Shown here piece by piece: positions 1-8,820 of a DNA stretch of 47,372 nucleotides; position 1 is the first letter of the stretch; each line of letters opens with the position of its first letter. The position numbers and the translations under genes are program-made. Under the pieces are notes generated by a model. It was not told the DNA's origin. It ran no database searches and saw nothing but the letters and a program-made list of their open reading frames with translations. Location of the stretch: contig JAFSBM010000229.1 of NCBI GenBank assembly GCA_017437285.1, forward strand, positions 1 through 47,372, read 5' to 3'. The stretch is from Ruminococcus sp. (GTDB taxonomy: Bacteria; Bacillota; Clostridia; Oscillospirales; Ruminococcaceae).

Positions 1-5
1 GCCGC

Positions 6-51
6 ACCTATCTGTTTTTTCTTTAATCAAACGAGTTTTTAGAGATGCCCT
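6..51 (+). repeat. 46-nt terminal repeat, left copy
   Basis: This 46-nt segment recurs as an inverted copy at 47235-47280 with only two mismatches. It ends in the motif AGAGATGCCC, which also occurs in the hairpin at 2581-2616. It may be the end of an insertion sequence or a MITE-like repeat. No transposase is visible because the window stops at it. The repeat itself is seen directly; its mobile nature is inference. Confidence 0.7.
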
Positions 52-98
52 AGAGAAGATTTCAGAGAGATGTCCTATATTTTGTTAATGAGAGCAAA

Positions 99-132
99 AG
101 TACATAAAGAGTACACATCTATAGTTTATAAT
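99..132 (+). promoter_or_regulatory. Candidate promoter with paired AGTACA boxes for the first two-component operon
   Basis: Two direct AGTACA repeats (99-104 and 110-115) lie 11 bp apart, one helical turn, just upstream of a perfect TATAAT at 127-132. There is no recognisable -35 hexamer. That arrangement is typical of promoters activated by an OmpR-family regulator, so autoregulation by the downstream regulator is plausible but not shown. Confidence 0.35.
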
Positions 133-168
133 CATATCAGATACTCAGATATGAAAGGAAGTATTCAA

Positions 169-1908
169 ATGAAAAAGCATTATATTTTATTGTCGGTGGT
201 AATAACTACACTTATTCTTCTGTTGTTTGGTGGTGTTGGGGTATGGTATACATACGAAACAGCGACAAACATTATGGATGAAAAATGGTTGGATGTTATA
301 TCTAATCGAACACATTATGCATTAAACAAACCATTGGAATCTGACGGTGAAATAGTGGCTGATTTGTATTGTGATTCTTTTAATCCAATATACAGACAAG
401 ATGATATCGGTGCCTATGAGGTCTATATATCTGATGCCGGTAAGAAATATGAAATAGGCAATTACATTTGGGTATCTTTTTATGATCCTGACTCACGAAA
501 TTTTGATTATGATAAATTCATCTCTGTAGGTCCTGACTTTAAACTTAAAAATCGTAAGAATTGGAATAATGGTAGTATAGAGGAATTAAAAATTGATGCC
601 ATGTGTGATGAAAATTTTATATTCAATGGAACAATTGAAGCAACAGATACTAATGATGAACATTTTAAGTATACTATAGGTAAAAACGAATTAGTTTCTG
701 ATGAAAATACTGTACATATAAACGAAGCTGTACATATAAACGAATTTTTAAAACAGAGAAAAATTGATGTGTATCAAGCAACGTGTTATGCACTTGCAGA
801 AACAAAACGTGAAAAAAAGCTGTGTGATGAGGCAAAGAAAAAGCTTGAAGATACACTTGCTGCAACAAAAGATGATTCGTGGTTCAAAGAATATAGCAAC
901 AGTAACGATGACTACTATTACTATTCTCTTGGTCATTCAACAGATGAAGATGAATATCCAGAGTTTTCATACAGCAATGGAGTATATAACAACGAAAATG
1001 TAGTAGTCCATGCTCAGAAAAACCTTGAAACATCGTTTTATATAACTCATCACGCTATCAATTCAGATACTGATAACGTGTATAGTATATTTCTTTTTCA
1101 TCCGCTTAAACTTGCACTCAGATATAATATGAAAATATATATTATCAGTCTGCTTGTGCTTATTATACTCGAAGTTTTAGTTATATTTTTTATAAGAAAG
1201 CTGTACAGAAACGGCAGGGACTATGAACTTTTACGTCAGGGCCTTACAAGAAGTATTGCCCATGACCTTAAAACACCTCTTGCAATTACAAAAGCCTATG
1301 TCGAGAACTGGGAATATATTGATGAAGCCGACAGACATGAACATGCAGAAAAATTAAATCTGGAAGTTGACCATATGACGTATATTATCAATACTATGCT
1401 TAATATGTCAAGGTTTGATTTAAAGAAAAGCATAAAGCTGGAGGAAGTTAATATTCACACAATGACTATGACGATGTATGAGAGAATGAAGCCGTTAATC
1501 AGCGAACGTAAACTTGATGTAAGAATTTATACCGATAATGAGAACGGTGATTATTACGCATATGCCGATCCAAAAATGATAAGAATAGTAATCAATAATT
1601 TTCTTACAAACGCTGTCAAGTACGCTAAAAGCACGATCTATCTGGAATTTTACAACCATAGGAAAAAGATAAAATTCGTTATAGGAAATGACGGTACAAC
1701 TATAAGCAAAAAGGATATCAAAAAAATATGGGAGCCTTTTTACAAGCCAGACAAGACAAGAACTGACAGAATAGGAAGCAGCGGTATGGGACTTGCAATA
1801 AACAAAAGCATACTGGAACTTCATAAGGCAAAATTCAAGTGTACAAGCAATGCAGGAAGAACTACATTCAGTTTTGAAATGAAAAAGGTGGGTAATAATG
1901 GAAAATAA
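169..1908 (+). CDS. Membrane sensor histidine kinase
   Basis: This is the sensor kinase of a two-component system, 579 aa from the chosen ATG. An N-terminal membrane segment (about residues 5-27) is followed by a large acidic, Asp/Tyr-rich extracytoplasmic region and a second membrane segment near 325-345. The HisKA motif AHDLKTPLA has the phospho-accepting His at 365. The ATPase domain shows the N box (NNFLTNAVKYAK), an F-box WEPFYKP and the G2 box SSGMGLAI. No HAMP domain is evident. The ATG at 169 is preferred because AAAGGAAG lies 7 nt upstream; a longer reading from 70 has no such site. It overlaps the regulator gene by 11 nt, implying translational coupling. The signal sensed is unknown, and the sensor region matches no family I recognise. 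Confidence 0.9.
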   Translation: MKKHYILLSVVITTLILLLFGGVGVWYTYETATNIMDEKWLDVISNRTHYALNKPLESDGEIVADLYCDSFNPIYRQDDIGAYEVYISDAGKKYEIGNYIWVSFYDPDSRNFDYDKFISVGPDFKLKNRKNWNNGSIEELKIDAMCDENFIFNGTIEATDTNDEHFKYTIGKNELVSDENTVHINEAVHINEFLKQRKIDVYQATCYALAETKREKKLCDEAKKKLEDTLAATKDDSWFKEYSNSNDDYYYYSLGHSTDEDEYPEFSYSNGVYNNENVVVHAQKNLETSFYITHHAINSDTDNVYSIFLFHPLKLALRYNMKIYIISLLVLIILEVLVIFFIRKLYRNGRDYELLRQGLTRSIAHDLKTPLAITKAYVENWEYIDEADRHEHAEKLNLEVDHMTYIINTMLNMSRFDLKKSIKLEEVNIHTMTMTMYERMKPLISERKLDVRIYTDNENGDYYAYADPKMIRIVINNFLTNAVKYAKSTIYLEFYNHRKKIKFVIGNDGTTISKKDIKKIWEPFYKPDKTRTDRIGSSGMGLAINKSILELHKAKFKCTSNAGRTTFSFEMKKVGNNGK

Positions 1909-2581
1909 ATATAAGCTTCTTTTAGCAGAGGACGACACGGCATTGCGTGATATAGCCGCATTGTTTTTCCGCAAGAACGGATTTGATGTTGATACAGCAA
2001 TAAACGGCGATGAAGCCTGTGCGTTGGTTGATAAAAACAGATATGATACTATTATACTTGATATAATGATGCCTGGGAAAGACGGAAAAGAGGTTTGCAG
2101 CTACATAAGAAAAAAGTATGATGTTCCTGTGATTTTTCTTACTGCCCTTGGGGAGGAAAATGACATCGTTGACGGCTATGAAGTAGGTGCTGACGAATAT
2201 GTGACAAAACCCTATTCAACAAAACTTCTGCTGGTTAAGGTTAACGCCCTTATTAAACGATACCACGGGCTTATGACTAAAAATGGCAGAATTGTAGTAG
2301 ACGAAATAGAAATAGAGCCTGCAAGAAGATATGTGACTGTCAACGGTAAGGAAGTTGTTATGGCACCAAAGGAATATGAGCTTATGATGTATTTCATTGA
2401 CAACAATAACATTGCGTTGAGCAGGGACAAGATACTTGATGCAGTATGGGGAATGGATTACGAGGGATATGACAGAGCCGTAGATACCCATGTTAAAAAG
2501 CTCCGTGCTGCCCTTGGCAAGGCAAGCCGCCACATAGAAACGGTAGTCAAGGTTGGCTATATGTGGAAGAATTATCCTTAG
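1898..2581 (+). CDS. OmpR-family response regulator
   Basis: This DNA-binding response regulator (227 aa) partners the kinase immediately upstream. The receiver domain (1-115) has the acidic pocket EDD (11-13), the phosphorylation site D55 in ILDIMMPG and the conserved K104 in TKPYS. The C-terminal half (about 130-227) is a winged helix with the OmpR/PhoB signature (PKEYELMMYF, AVDTHVKKLRAAL). Its start overlaps the kinase end. The TAG stop is part of the inverted repeat TAGGACATCTCT. Targets are unknown; the 11-bp-spaced boxes before the kinase gene are one candidate. Confidence 0.95.
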   Translation: MENKYKLLLAEDDTALRDIAALFFRKNGFDVDTAINGDEACALVDKNRYDTIILDIMMPGKDGKEVCSYIRKKYDVPVIFLTALGEENDIVDGYEVGADEYVTKPYSTKLLLVKVNALIKRYHGLMTKNGRIVVDEIEIEPARRYVTVNGKEVVMAPKEYELMMYFIDNNNIALSRDKILDAVWGMDYEGYDRAVDTHVKKLRAALGKASRHIETVVKVGYMWKNYP

Positions 2582-2616
2582 GACATCTCTAAAAATAAAA
2601 GATTTTAGAGATGCCC
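2581..2616 (+). terminator. Hairpin terminator after the first two-component operon, built from the terminal-repeat motif
   Basis: GGACATCTCTAAAA pairs with TTTTAGAGATGCCC across a short A-rich loop (14 bp with one mismatch), and T-rich sequence follows. The arms carry the same AGAGATGYCC motif as the repeats at 41-50 and 47236-47245. This suggests the terminator was derived from, or hosts, the dispersed element. Confidence 0.6.
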
Positions 2617-2642
2617 TTTATATAATATTTTATTATGTGGTA

Positions 2643-2671
2643 TTGACATATTTTAATATTTTTGTTATAAT
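2643..2671 (+). promoter_or_regulatory. Consensus sigma-70 promoter for the LRR/dockerin gene
   Basis: TTGACA (2643-2648) and TATAAT (2666-2671) are both perfect and separated by 17 nt. The gap to the ATG at 2776 leaves about a 100-nt leader, with a strong AGGGAGG ribosome-binding site at 2762-2768. Confidence 0.8.
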
Positions 2672-2775
2672 AAATATAACAAAATATTATATTAGCAGTT
2701 GTATATAGTACAGCTGGGGGATAATAGTTAGGATATATTTTTGACAAATGTATATATTTTTAGGGAGGAATTGCC

Positions 2776-5523
2776 ATGAAAAACAAATTCAAAAAAATCG
2801 CTGCTCTTGTTGCAGCGGAGGTAATGTGCGTAAGCACATCACTTTATTATCCTGCAAATGCGGTTGAAACCGATGAGCCGAATTCGTCTGTTTCAGAGGC
2901 AGAGGGAGTTGCCATTGATAAAACCAACTTCCCCGATGATATTTTCCGCAGTTACATTGACCTGAACTTTGACACAATCAATGACGATATTCTCACAGCT
3001 GAGGAAATTTCAGCTGCAAAGACAATTGAAAGTGCTATAGCGATAGTAAATGAATACGAGGATGTATCTGACATTCAGATTAAAACCCTTGAAGGCATCC
3101 AGTACTTTACCGAATTGGAAGCCATAGATGTAAGCGGCAATATGATTGCAAATCTTGAACTGGACGGATTTGAAAAGCTTGAATATGCGGCTATAGATTC
3201 AAATCATCTTGATTCGCTGAAAATAAGCAATTGCCCGTCACTTGAAAGACTCCATTGCAGCTATAATGACCTTACTTATCTTGATTTCGGGGAATTGCCT
3301 GCTCTTAAAATTTTGTGCTGCACAGACAATAAGCTGACTAATATTGATTTCACAAAATTCCCTACCCTTGAAGAAGCGTATTGCTGGGGAAACAGTATGG
3401 ACTATTTCAATATAGAAAATATGGAAAGTCTTATAATCGCTGAGTGTTCGAATAACAATGTTGAAAGAGTCTTTTTGGACGGATGTGAAAATCTGAGAGA
3501 ATTATATTGCAGCGGCAATAGAATTGAAAGTATTGATTTAAGCCCGTGTACAAATCTTGCATCTTTAAGCATCGGTCAAAACGAGCTTAAAAGCCTTGAT
3601 ATAAGCTGCTGTAAAAAATTATACAAAGTTTTGGCATACGATAATCACCTTACAAGCCTTGATTTGAGCCAAAATGAAGAACTTACAGATGTTTCTGTTT
3701 TCTGGAACAGCTATCAGCTTCGACTTGATGAAAATAATTCCTTTGACCTTTCAAAACTTCCAGAGGGATTTGACCTTGAAAAAGTAATTGAGTGGAATGG
3801 CGGAACTGTTGAGGGCAATATCCTCACATTTGACGAGGGAGCAGAGGAAGTTAAATACAAATATGACTTTGGTATGGGATTTTCAGAGGAGATTACTCTT
3901 AAAAAAGCACCGCCCTTGCCGTCAGAACCTCTTGCAGAGGGTGCTACAAGAGTTACACTTTACGGCATAAACGGTGAGCTTGTTCCCGAGGAATTTGTTA
4001 AAGGTGCAAATTGGGGATTTGGCACGAATATTGGTATAAAAAATCCAAGTTCTCCCAACGGCTGGATGTATACATCACCTATATTCTATTTAGATTCCAA
4101 CCCCTGCATAGTCGATACCACACAGCTGGCAGATTTGTATAAAAGAGCTGATAAATTCGAAGTAGGAAGCTTGAGGAATCATGAAAAGCCTGAAATAGTT
4201 CTCAATGAAAACGGCTCTTTGGAACTCATTTTCACTATTGAATATGACCACACAGTATTTACATTTTATGATGCGGATTCACGTGAAAAGATTGAAATTC
4301 CCGAAGAATCCATATTGACAATTCAAGACTTTAACTCTCCCGATGATGCAGTATTCAATATTGCATCAAATCCTGCTTACTTCCCCGGTACAAACCAATC
4401 ACTTTCTTATTATCGTAGTTCTATGAAAATTGAAACATCGGCAGGCTATTATGATGTCTGTGATGTTAATTATAATGATGATACCCGTGGAAGAATCAGT
4501 GTTGATATTTATATGGAATGGCATGCAAAGGGTGATGTAAATGGTGACAGCAAGCTGACAGTTGCAGATGCTGTACTGGTTGAAAAGTGGCTTCTCGGTA
4601 AATCAGATGTTGAATTTGCGGACTGGAAAGGTGCAGACTTTGTATATGACAACAAGCTTGATGTATATGATATGATTAAATTAAGACAAAGACTTGTTGA
4701 AAAGGAATATGTAATGCCTGATATTGAGGTGAAATATGGTCCCGATATGACTGTAATAGCTGATGAACTGAAAATGTATCTCGGACCTGATGAAAGCTAT
4801 GAAGTTGCAGCTGTAATACCAAAGGATACATGGCTTAATGAAAAGGGCTTTTGCGAAGACAATGATTTCTGGGTATTCGTTGAATATCATGGACAGCACG
4901 GCTGGATAAGAATTTATGAAGCTGATAATGAAACAATGACAGTTAGGTATATGGTGGAAGCGAAAAAACCTGTAATTTACCTCTATCCCGAAGAAGAAAC
5001 AGATGTTCACGTAGAACTTGAACTTACAGAGTCAGACCTTGCAACAACATATCCCAAGTATAACAACGGCTGGGATGTTACAGCATATCCCGACGGTTCA
5101 CTTGTGAATAAGGCTGACGGTTCAAATCATAAGTATCTTTTCTGGGATGCTAAAAACTGCCGTACAAGATATGATATGACAAAGGGATTTTGTGTTGCAG
5201 GAAGTGACACGGAGAAATTCCTGAAAGAGAAACTCACATATATGGGACTTACGGAGCAGGAGATGAACGAATTTATCGTTTACTGGCTGCCTGAAATGGA
5301 GTCAAATGAGTACAATCTCATTACATTCCAAGGGGAAGCATATACAGAGTCCTCAAAGCTTAAAATTACGCCAACTCCCGATAGCTTATGCCGTATATTT
5401 ATGGTATACACCGCACTTGATAAGCCTGTGAACATTGAACCGCAGGAACTTGAAACCTTTGAAAGAAAAGGCTTTACAGTTGTAGAGTGGGGCGGAAGTG
5501 AAATTAATAAAAAAACTGAATAA
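2776..5523 (+). CDS. Secreted leucine-rich-repeat protein with internal type I dockerin
   Basis: This is an exported protein of 915 aa with a signal peptide ending near residue 29 (ANA). Residues about 110-330 form at least nine 21-23-residue leucine-rich repeats of the type LKSLDISCCKKLYKVLAYDN. Residues about 586-645 are a type I dockerin: GDVNGDSKLTVADAV is a canonical calcium loop, and the second repeat YDNKLDVYDMIKLRQRL is looser. An SH3-like stretch (about 650-730) follows, then a C-terminal domain starting KPVIYLYPEEETDV, which I recall from other clostridial surface proteins. Dockerins bind cohesins on scaffoldins, so the protein is probably displayed on a cellulosome-like complex. 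LRRs suggest protein or glycan binding; no catalytic domain was recognised. No cohesin is present in the window. It stands alone with its own promoter and terminator. Confidence 0.88.
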   Translation: MKNKFKKIAALVAAEVMCVSTSLYYPANAVETDEPNSSVSEAEGVAIDKTNFPDDIFRSYIDLNFDTINDDILTAEEISAAKTIESAIAIVNEYEDVSDIQIKTLEGIQYFTELEAIDVSGNMIANLELDGFEKLEYAAIDSNHLDSLKISNCPSLERLHCSYNDLTYLDFGELPALKILCCTDNKLTNIDFTKFPTLEEAYCWGNSMDYFNIENMESLIIAECSNNNVERVFLDGCENLRELYCSGNRIESIDLSPCTNLASLSIGQNELKSLDISCCKKLYKVLAYDNHLTSLDLSQNEELTDVSVFWNSYQLRLDENNSFDLSKLPEGFDLEKVIEWNGGTVEGNILTFDEGAEEVKYKYDFGMGFSEEITLKKAPPLPSEPLAEGATRVTLYGINGELVPEEFVKGANWGFGTNIGIKNPSSPNGWMYTSPIFYLDSNPCIVDTTQLADLYKRADKFEVGSLRNHEKPEIVLNENGSLELIFTIEYDHTVFTFYDADSREKIEIPEESILTIQDFNSPDDAVFNIASNPAYFPGTNQSLSYYRSSMKIETSAGYYDVCDVNYNDDTRGRISVDIYMEWHAKGDVNGDSKLTVADAVLVEKWLLGKSDVEFADWKGADFVYDNKLDVYDMIKLRQRLVEKEYVMPDIEVKYGPDMTVIADELKMYLGPDESYEVAAVIPKDTWLNEKGFCEDNDFWVFVEYHGQHGWIRIYEADNETMTVRYMVEAKKPVIYLYPEEETDVHVELELTESDLATTYPKYNNGWDVTAYPDGSLVNKADGSNHKYLFWDAKNCRTRYDMTKGFCVAGSDTEKFLKEKLTYMGLTEQEMNEFIVYWLPEMESNEYNLITFQGEAYTESSKLKITPTPDSLCRIFMVYTALDKPVNIEPQELETFERKGFTVVEWGGSEINKKTE

Positions 5524-5528
5524 CATTA

Positions 5529-5570
5529 ATGCGGTATTCCCTGTGAATAGTTTTACAGGGGATACCGCAT
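5529..5570 (+). terminator. Rho-independent terminator after the LRR/dockerin gene
   Basis: ATGCGGTATTCCCTGT pairs with ACAGGGGATACCGCAT (5529-5544 with 5555-5570), followed by TTTTTG. It lies between convergent genes, so it may also slow transcription from the minus-strand ABC operon, although that side has few T residues. Confidence 0.85.
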
Positions 5571-5584
5571 TTTTGTGTGAAATA

Positions 5585-7921
5585 TTACTCGCAAATAAGC
5601 TTATATGCGGAAATTTTTCTTATATTTCCCGATACAAGATAGGTTATTGCGTAAATGAATATTGCAAGACTGATAACCGAAATAATTCCCACAGAAACAG
5701 GTACAAAGAAATCTGCTTTCATTACACCAAATCCACGGAAAATCAATGATACAATTTTATTTGTGAAATAACAGCCAAGAATTGCACCTATTATATTTCC
5801 GATTACAGAAACAGACATAGTTTCTGTTGCAAGCTGCCCTCTGATTTGTCTGCTTGTGAAACCAATTGCCTTTTGTATGCCAAATTCGTGCTGTCGTCTT
5901 ACGGTTACTGTTTTGATAATCAGATTAATAATCAGCGTAACAAATACGAGAATAAGAACGGCAAAAGCAAATACAATTCCTTTCATCATATTAAGAAGTG
6001 AGTTATCAACATACAATTCCCTATCTATATTATATGTACCAATTATATTATTGCCGAATTTATCTTTAAGCTTATTTATAAATTCATCGGTGCTGTCAGC
6101 GTAGTCTTTTCCTTTTGCACCTTCAAGGTCAACGCACAAATGAGTATAATTCAGCGGAATATGCAGGCGGTTTATTCTTGCTTCTTCTGTGATATAACAA
6201 CCCCAGCCCATTGATGATGTAGTCTGTGTCAATCCAACAATAAGGAATTTTTCTGTGTACGCACCGCAGCTGACTTCTATTTCTTCCCCCAATTCAACTT
6301 CGAGATGCTTTTTAATATTACCTGATATAACTATCTCGTTGTCATATTTTGGGGTTCTGCCTTCATAAATTCCGTCATAACTGAAATCGCTGTAATCATC
6401 GGCTGATTCAAGAGTTACCTGATAATCGCCTATAGTTGCCGACATTTCTGAATTATATCTGTAAACCTTTTCAACCTTATCCATTGCAGCAATTTCAGGA
6501 ATTATATCATCATCATTAATGAACACAGCAGCATTTTCGTGATTTGAGGATAAAAGCCTCATCATACGAGTATCATCAATTACCACATTATAGCCGAAAA
6601 CAAGAACAAATGCTGTTGTAAAACCAATGGCAATCATCATAACCATAAGGAGTACACTTTGTTTTCCCCAATGGAAAATTGCCTTAAAGGGAAGAAGTAT
6701 ACCCAATGTGCCTTTTGACTTATCAAGAGGAAAATGATTTTTTCTGAAATTATGAACATTCAAGCCCTGTCTTAATGCTGTAACAGGCTGTAATTCATTA
6801 ATTCTGCGTGTAGAGAAAAATGATACCGCAATTGCCGCAAATGTAAGCAAGCCTGCTGTTACCATAACGCAAAACCAGTCAATTCCGTATTCCCAGATGC
6901 AAAGTGCCTCTGTTCTGATAATCTGCTCCCATGTAGGCAAAAAAAGATATGTAAGGCTGATACCAATTGCAGAAGCCGCTGCTGTTACTAATGCAAATTG
7001 AAGAATAATCGAAAGTCGTATCTGAAAACTTGTATAGCCTATAGCCTTTTGCACACCGATATTTTTTATATCCTGTTCAATGCTGTTGGAAATTCTGAAA
7101 TTTATTACAAGCAGGGTTAAAACTACCGCAATAAGAGAAAAGGCAATCATTATAGAAGAAAGTATATCGGGGAGATGCATTCTTGCAAATTTCGCATCAC
7201 TTCGAAAAATATTAAATGTGGTTATCTGATATTTTCCAAGCTCTTTTGTAATACGGACGGAAATTTTCGCATCATCTTCGTTTTCGTCTATATTTATGAA
7301 ATATGCCGTGTCATTATGGGAAATGGGATTTTCTGAAATCAGCTTATAATCCTCGTCATTTACAAAAATTGAGTATCGGTATACACCATTTCCGCCTGTC
7401 ATCATTCGCTCAAAAAATCCTGCAACCATAAAAGTGTATTCAACATCGCCGATAGTACACTTGAATTCGGTATCAAGCTCTGAATCCCAGTAATATTTGC
7501 ATACAATAGGAAGATATATTGCATTTTCGTAATTATGCTCTGATTTTTCAATCATATTGGGATTGTCGCAAATTCCGAAATCGCTGTAGGGCTGAAAAAG
7601 AATATCTCCTACATTTTCCTCATCGCCGATTTTATTCATAATAATGGTATAAACCATATCTGTATGGGAATAATCTTTAATTCCATTTGTATTGTCAAGA
7701 GCTTTTTCAATTGCTGCCGTATCTTTGCTTTCCACAACTGAAAGAATATCCGGAGTCTGACATTCCTTAATTTTTACGTCCCACAAATTCTGATAGCCTT
7801 TTGCGGTAATGAAGCCTATATAAAGCAATGCAGAGGCGAATATTATGATAAAAAAGAATGAAATAGTCTGCTTTGCATCTTTTCTGATGTTTGATTTAAT
7901 CAGATTAACAATTTTATTCAT
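5585..7921 (-). CDS. ABC exporter permease with two FtsX-like modules
   Basis: This membrane permease (778 aa) works with the ATPase encoded 11 nt upstream. The first membrane segment is near residues 17-40. A first extracytoplasmic domain spans about 45-250, then three membrane helices (about 255-370). A fourth helix near 420-440 precedes a second extracytoplasmic domain (about 445-640), and three more helices end the protein. Each three-helix block carries the FtsX-like sequence around QKAIGYTSFQIR and QKAIGFTSRQIR. This duplicated layout differs from the ten-helix BceB type. The associated two-component system suggests export or resistance to an envelope-active compound such as a peptide; the substrate is unknown. 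Confidence 0.88.
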   Translation of the reverse strand: MNKIVNLIKSNIRKDAKQTISFFFIIIFASALLYIGFITAKGYQNLWDVKIKECQTPDILSVVESKDTAAIEKALDNTNGIKDYSHTDMVYTIIMNKIGDEENVGDILFQPYSDFGICDNPNMIEKSEHNYENAIYLPIVCKYYWDSELDTEFKCTIGDVEYTFMVAGFFERMMTGGNGVYRYSIFVNDEDYKLISENPISHNDTAYFINIDENEDDAKISVRITKELGKYQITTFNIFRSDAKFARMHLPDILSSIMIAFSLIAVVLTLLVINFRISNSIEQDIKNIGVQKAIGYTSFQIRLSIILQFALVTAAASAIGISLTYLFLPTWEQIIRTEALCIWEYGIDWFCVMVTAGLLTFAAIAVSFFSTRRINELQPVTALRQGLNVHNFRKNHFPLDKSKGTLGILLPFKAIFHWGKQSVLLMVMMIAIGFTTAFVLVFGYNVVIDDTRMMRLLSSNHENAAVFINDDDIIPEIAAMDKVEKVYRYNSEMSATIGDYQVTLESADDYSDFSYDGIYEGRTPKYDNEIVISGNIKKHLEVELGEEIEVSCGAYTEKFLIVGLTQTTSSMGWGCYITEEARINRLHIPLNYTHLCVDLEGAKGKDYADSTDEFINKLKDKFGNNIIGTYNIDRELYVDNSLLNMMKGIVFAFAVLILVFVTLIINLIIKTVTVRRQHEFGIQKAIGFTSRQIRGQLATETMSVSVIGNIIGAILGCYFTNKIVSLIFRGFGVMKADFFVPVSVGIISVISLAIFIYAITYLVSGNIRKISAYKLICE

Positions 7922-7932
7922 ATCCGCACTCC

Positions 7933-8694
7933 TTACCAGTTCATTTCTTTAAGGAAAGCACGGAGCTTTTCGTGACGCTCTTTATCTCCGCTTACATATT
8001 TTCCGAGGTTACATTCACCGCAAACCACACCGTCTTTGAGGTAGACAATTCTGTTTCCACGTCTTGCGGATTTCATATCGTGAGTAACCATTACAACCGA
8101 TTGCCCGTCGTTATTTATCTCTGACAGCACATTTAAAACTGCATCGCTGTTGGAACTGTTAAGCGCACCTGTCGGCTCATCGGCAAATACCACATCGGGG
8201 GCATTTATAACTGCCCTGACAATTCCTGCACGCTGTGACTCACCGCCCGAAAGCTGTGAGGGAAATTTCTTTTGCAGTTTTTCATCAAGTCCAACTCTTT
8301 CAAAAAGCTTTTTCGCTTTTTCAATAAGTTCCTTTTTCTTCTGCCCTGTGAGAAGTCCTGCACTAAGGACATTATCCATAATGCTCATTGAATCCATAAG
8401 GTGAATTTGCTGGAATACAAAGCCGCAATGCTTTCTGCGGAATACCGCCAGTTTATCGCTGCAATAGTCGGAAATAACCTCGCCGCAGAACGTGATTTTT
8501 CCAAGTGTAGGCTTATCCATTCCCGAAAGTGCATACAAAAGGGTTGATTTACCCGCACCCGATGAACCCATAATTACAGTAAAATCTCCTTCGTATATTT
8601 CAAGGTCAAGATTTCTTATAATATGCTGCTGCAATCCGCCGTTAGAAAAGGTTTTGCACAGCTTTTCGGTTTTAATTAAGATTTTTTTGCTCAT
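7933..8694 (-). CDS. ABC transporter ATP-binding protein (LolD/MacB-like)
   Basis: This cytoplasmic ATPase of 253 aa powers the FtsX-type permease downstream. It shows Walker A GSSGAGKST (from residue 43), the Q-loop FVFQQIHLMD, the ABC signature LSGGESQRAGIVRA, Walker B VVFADEPTGALN and the switch histidine in VTHD. The sequence GALN after Walker B is typical of the MacB/LolD group. Its promoter region (8745-8820) holds four phased boxes, so this gene is the likely point of control by the adjacent response regulator. Confidence 0.95.
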   Translation of the reverse strand: MSKKILIKTEKLCKTFSNGGLQQHIIRNLDLEIYEGDFTVIMGSSGAGKSTLLYALSGMDKPTLGKITFCGEVISDYCSDKLAVFRRKHCGFVFQQIHLMDSMSIMDNVLSAGLLTGQKKKELIEKAKKLFERVGLDEKLQKKFPSQLSGGESQRAGIVRAVINAPDVVFADEPTGALNSSNSDAVLNVLSEINNDGQSVVMVTHDMKSARRGNRIVYLKDGVVCGECNLGKYVSGDKERHEKLRAFLKEMNW

Positions 8695-8744
8695 AACTGT
8701 TACTCCATATCAAATAAAATTTACAAGCATCAGCCTGTATTTTT

Positions 8745-8820
8745 ATTATACTTTTTATTTTCTTAACGGTCTTTATCCGTTTCTTAACAGATTCTTAATT
8801 ATGACAGCAAAATTCTTAAT
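8745..8820 (-). promoter_or_regulatory. Promoter with four phased TTCTTAA boxes upstream of the ABC genes
   Basis: On the plus strand TTCTTAA[CT] occurs at 8760, 8781, 8792 and 8813, giving spacings of 21, 11 and 21 bp (two, one and two helical turns). On the minus strand these read [AG]TTAAGAA and run toward a perfect TATAAT at 8750-8745. No good -35 hexamer exists at the expected place, and the nearest box covers that area. This is what an activator-dependent OmpR-family promoter should look like. The two distal boxes overlap the 3' end of the kinase gene. Confidence 0.65.

Noticed and set aside
1495-1974. Long reading frame on the minus strand opposite the first kinase gene
   Set aside because: It is fully antisense to two well-supported genes and has no ribosome-binding site or family resemblance.
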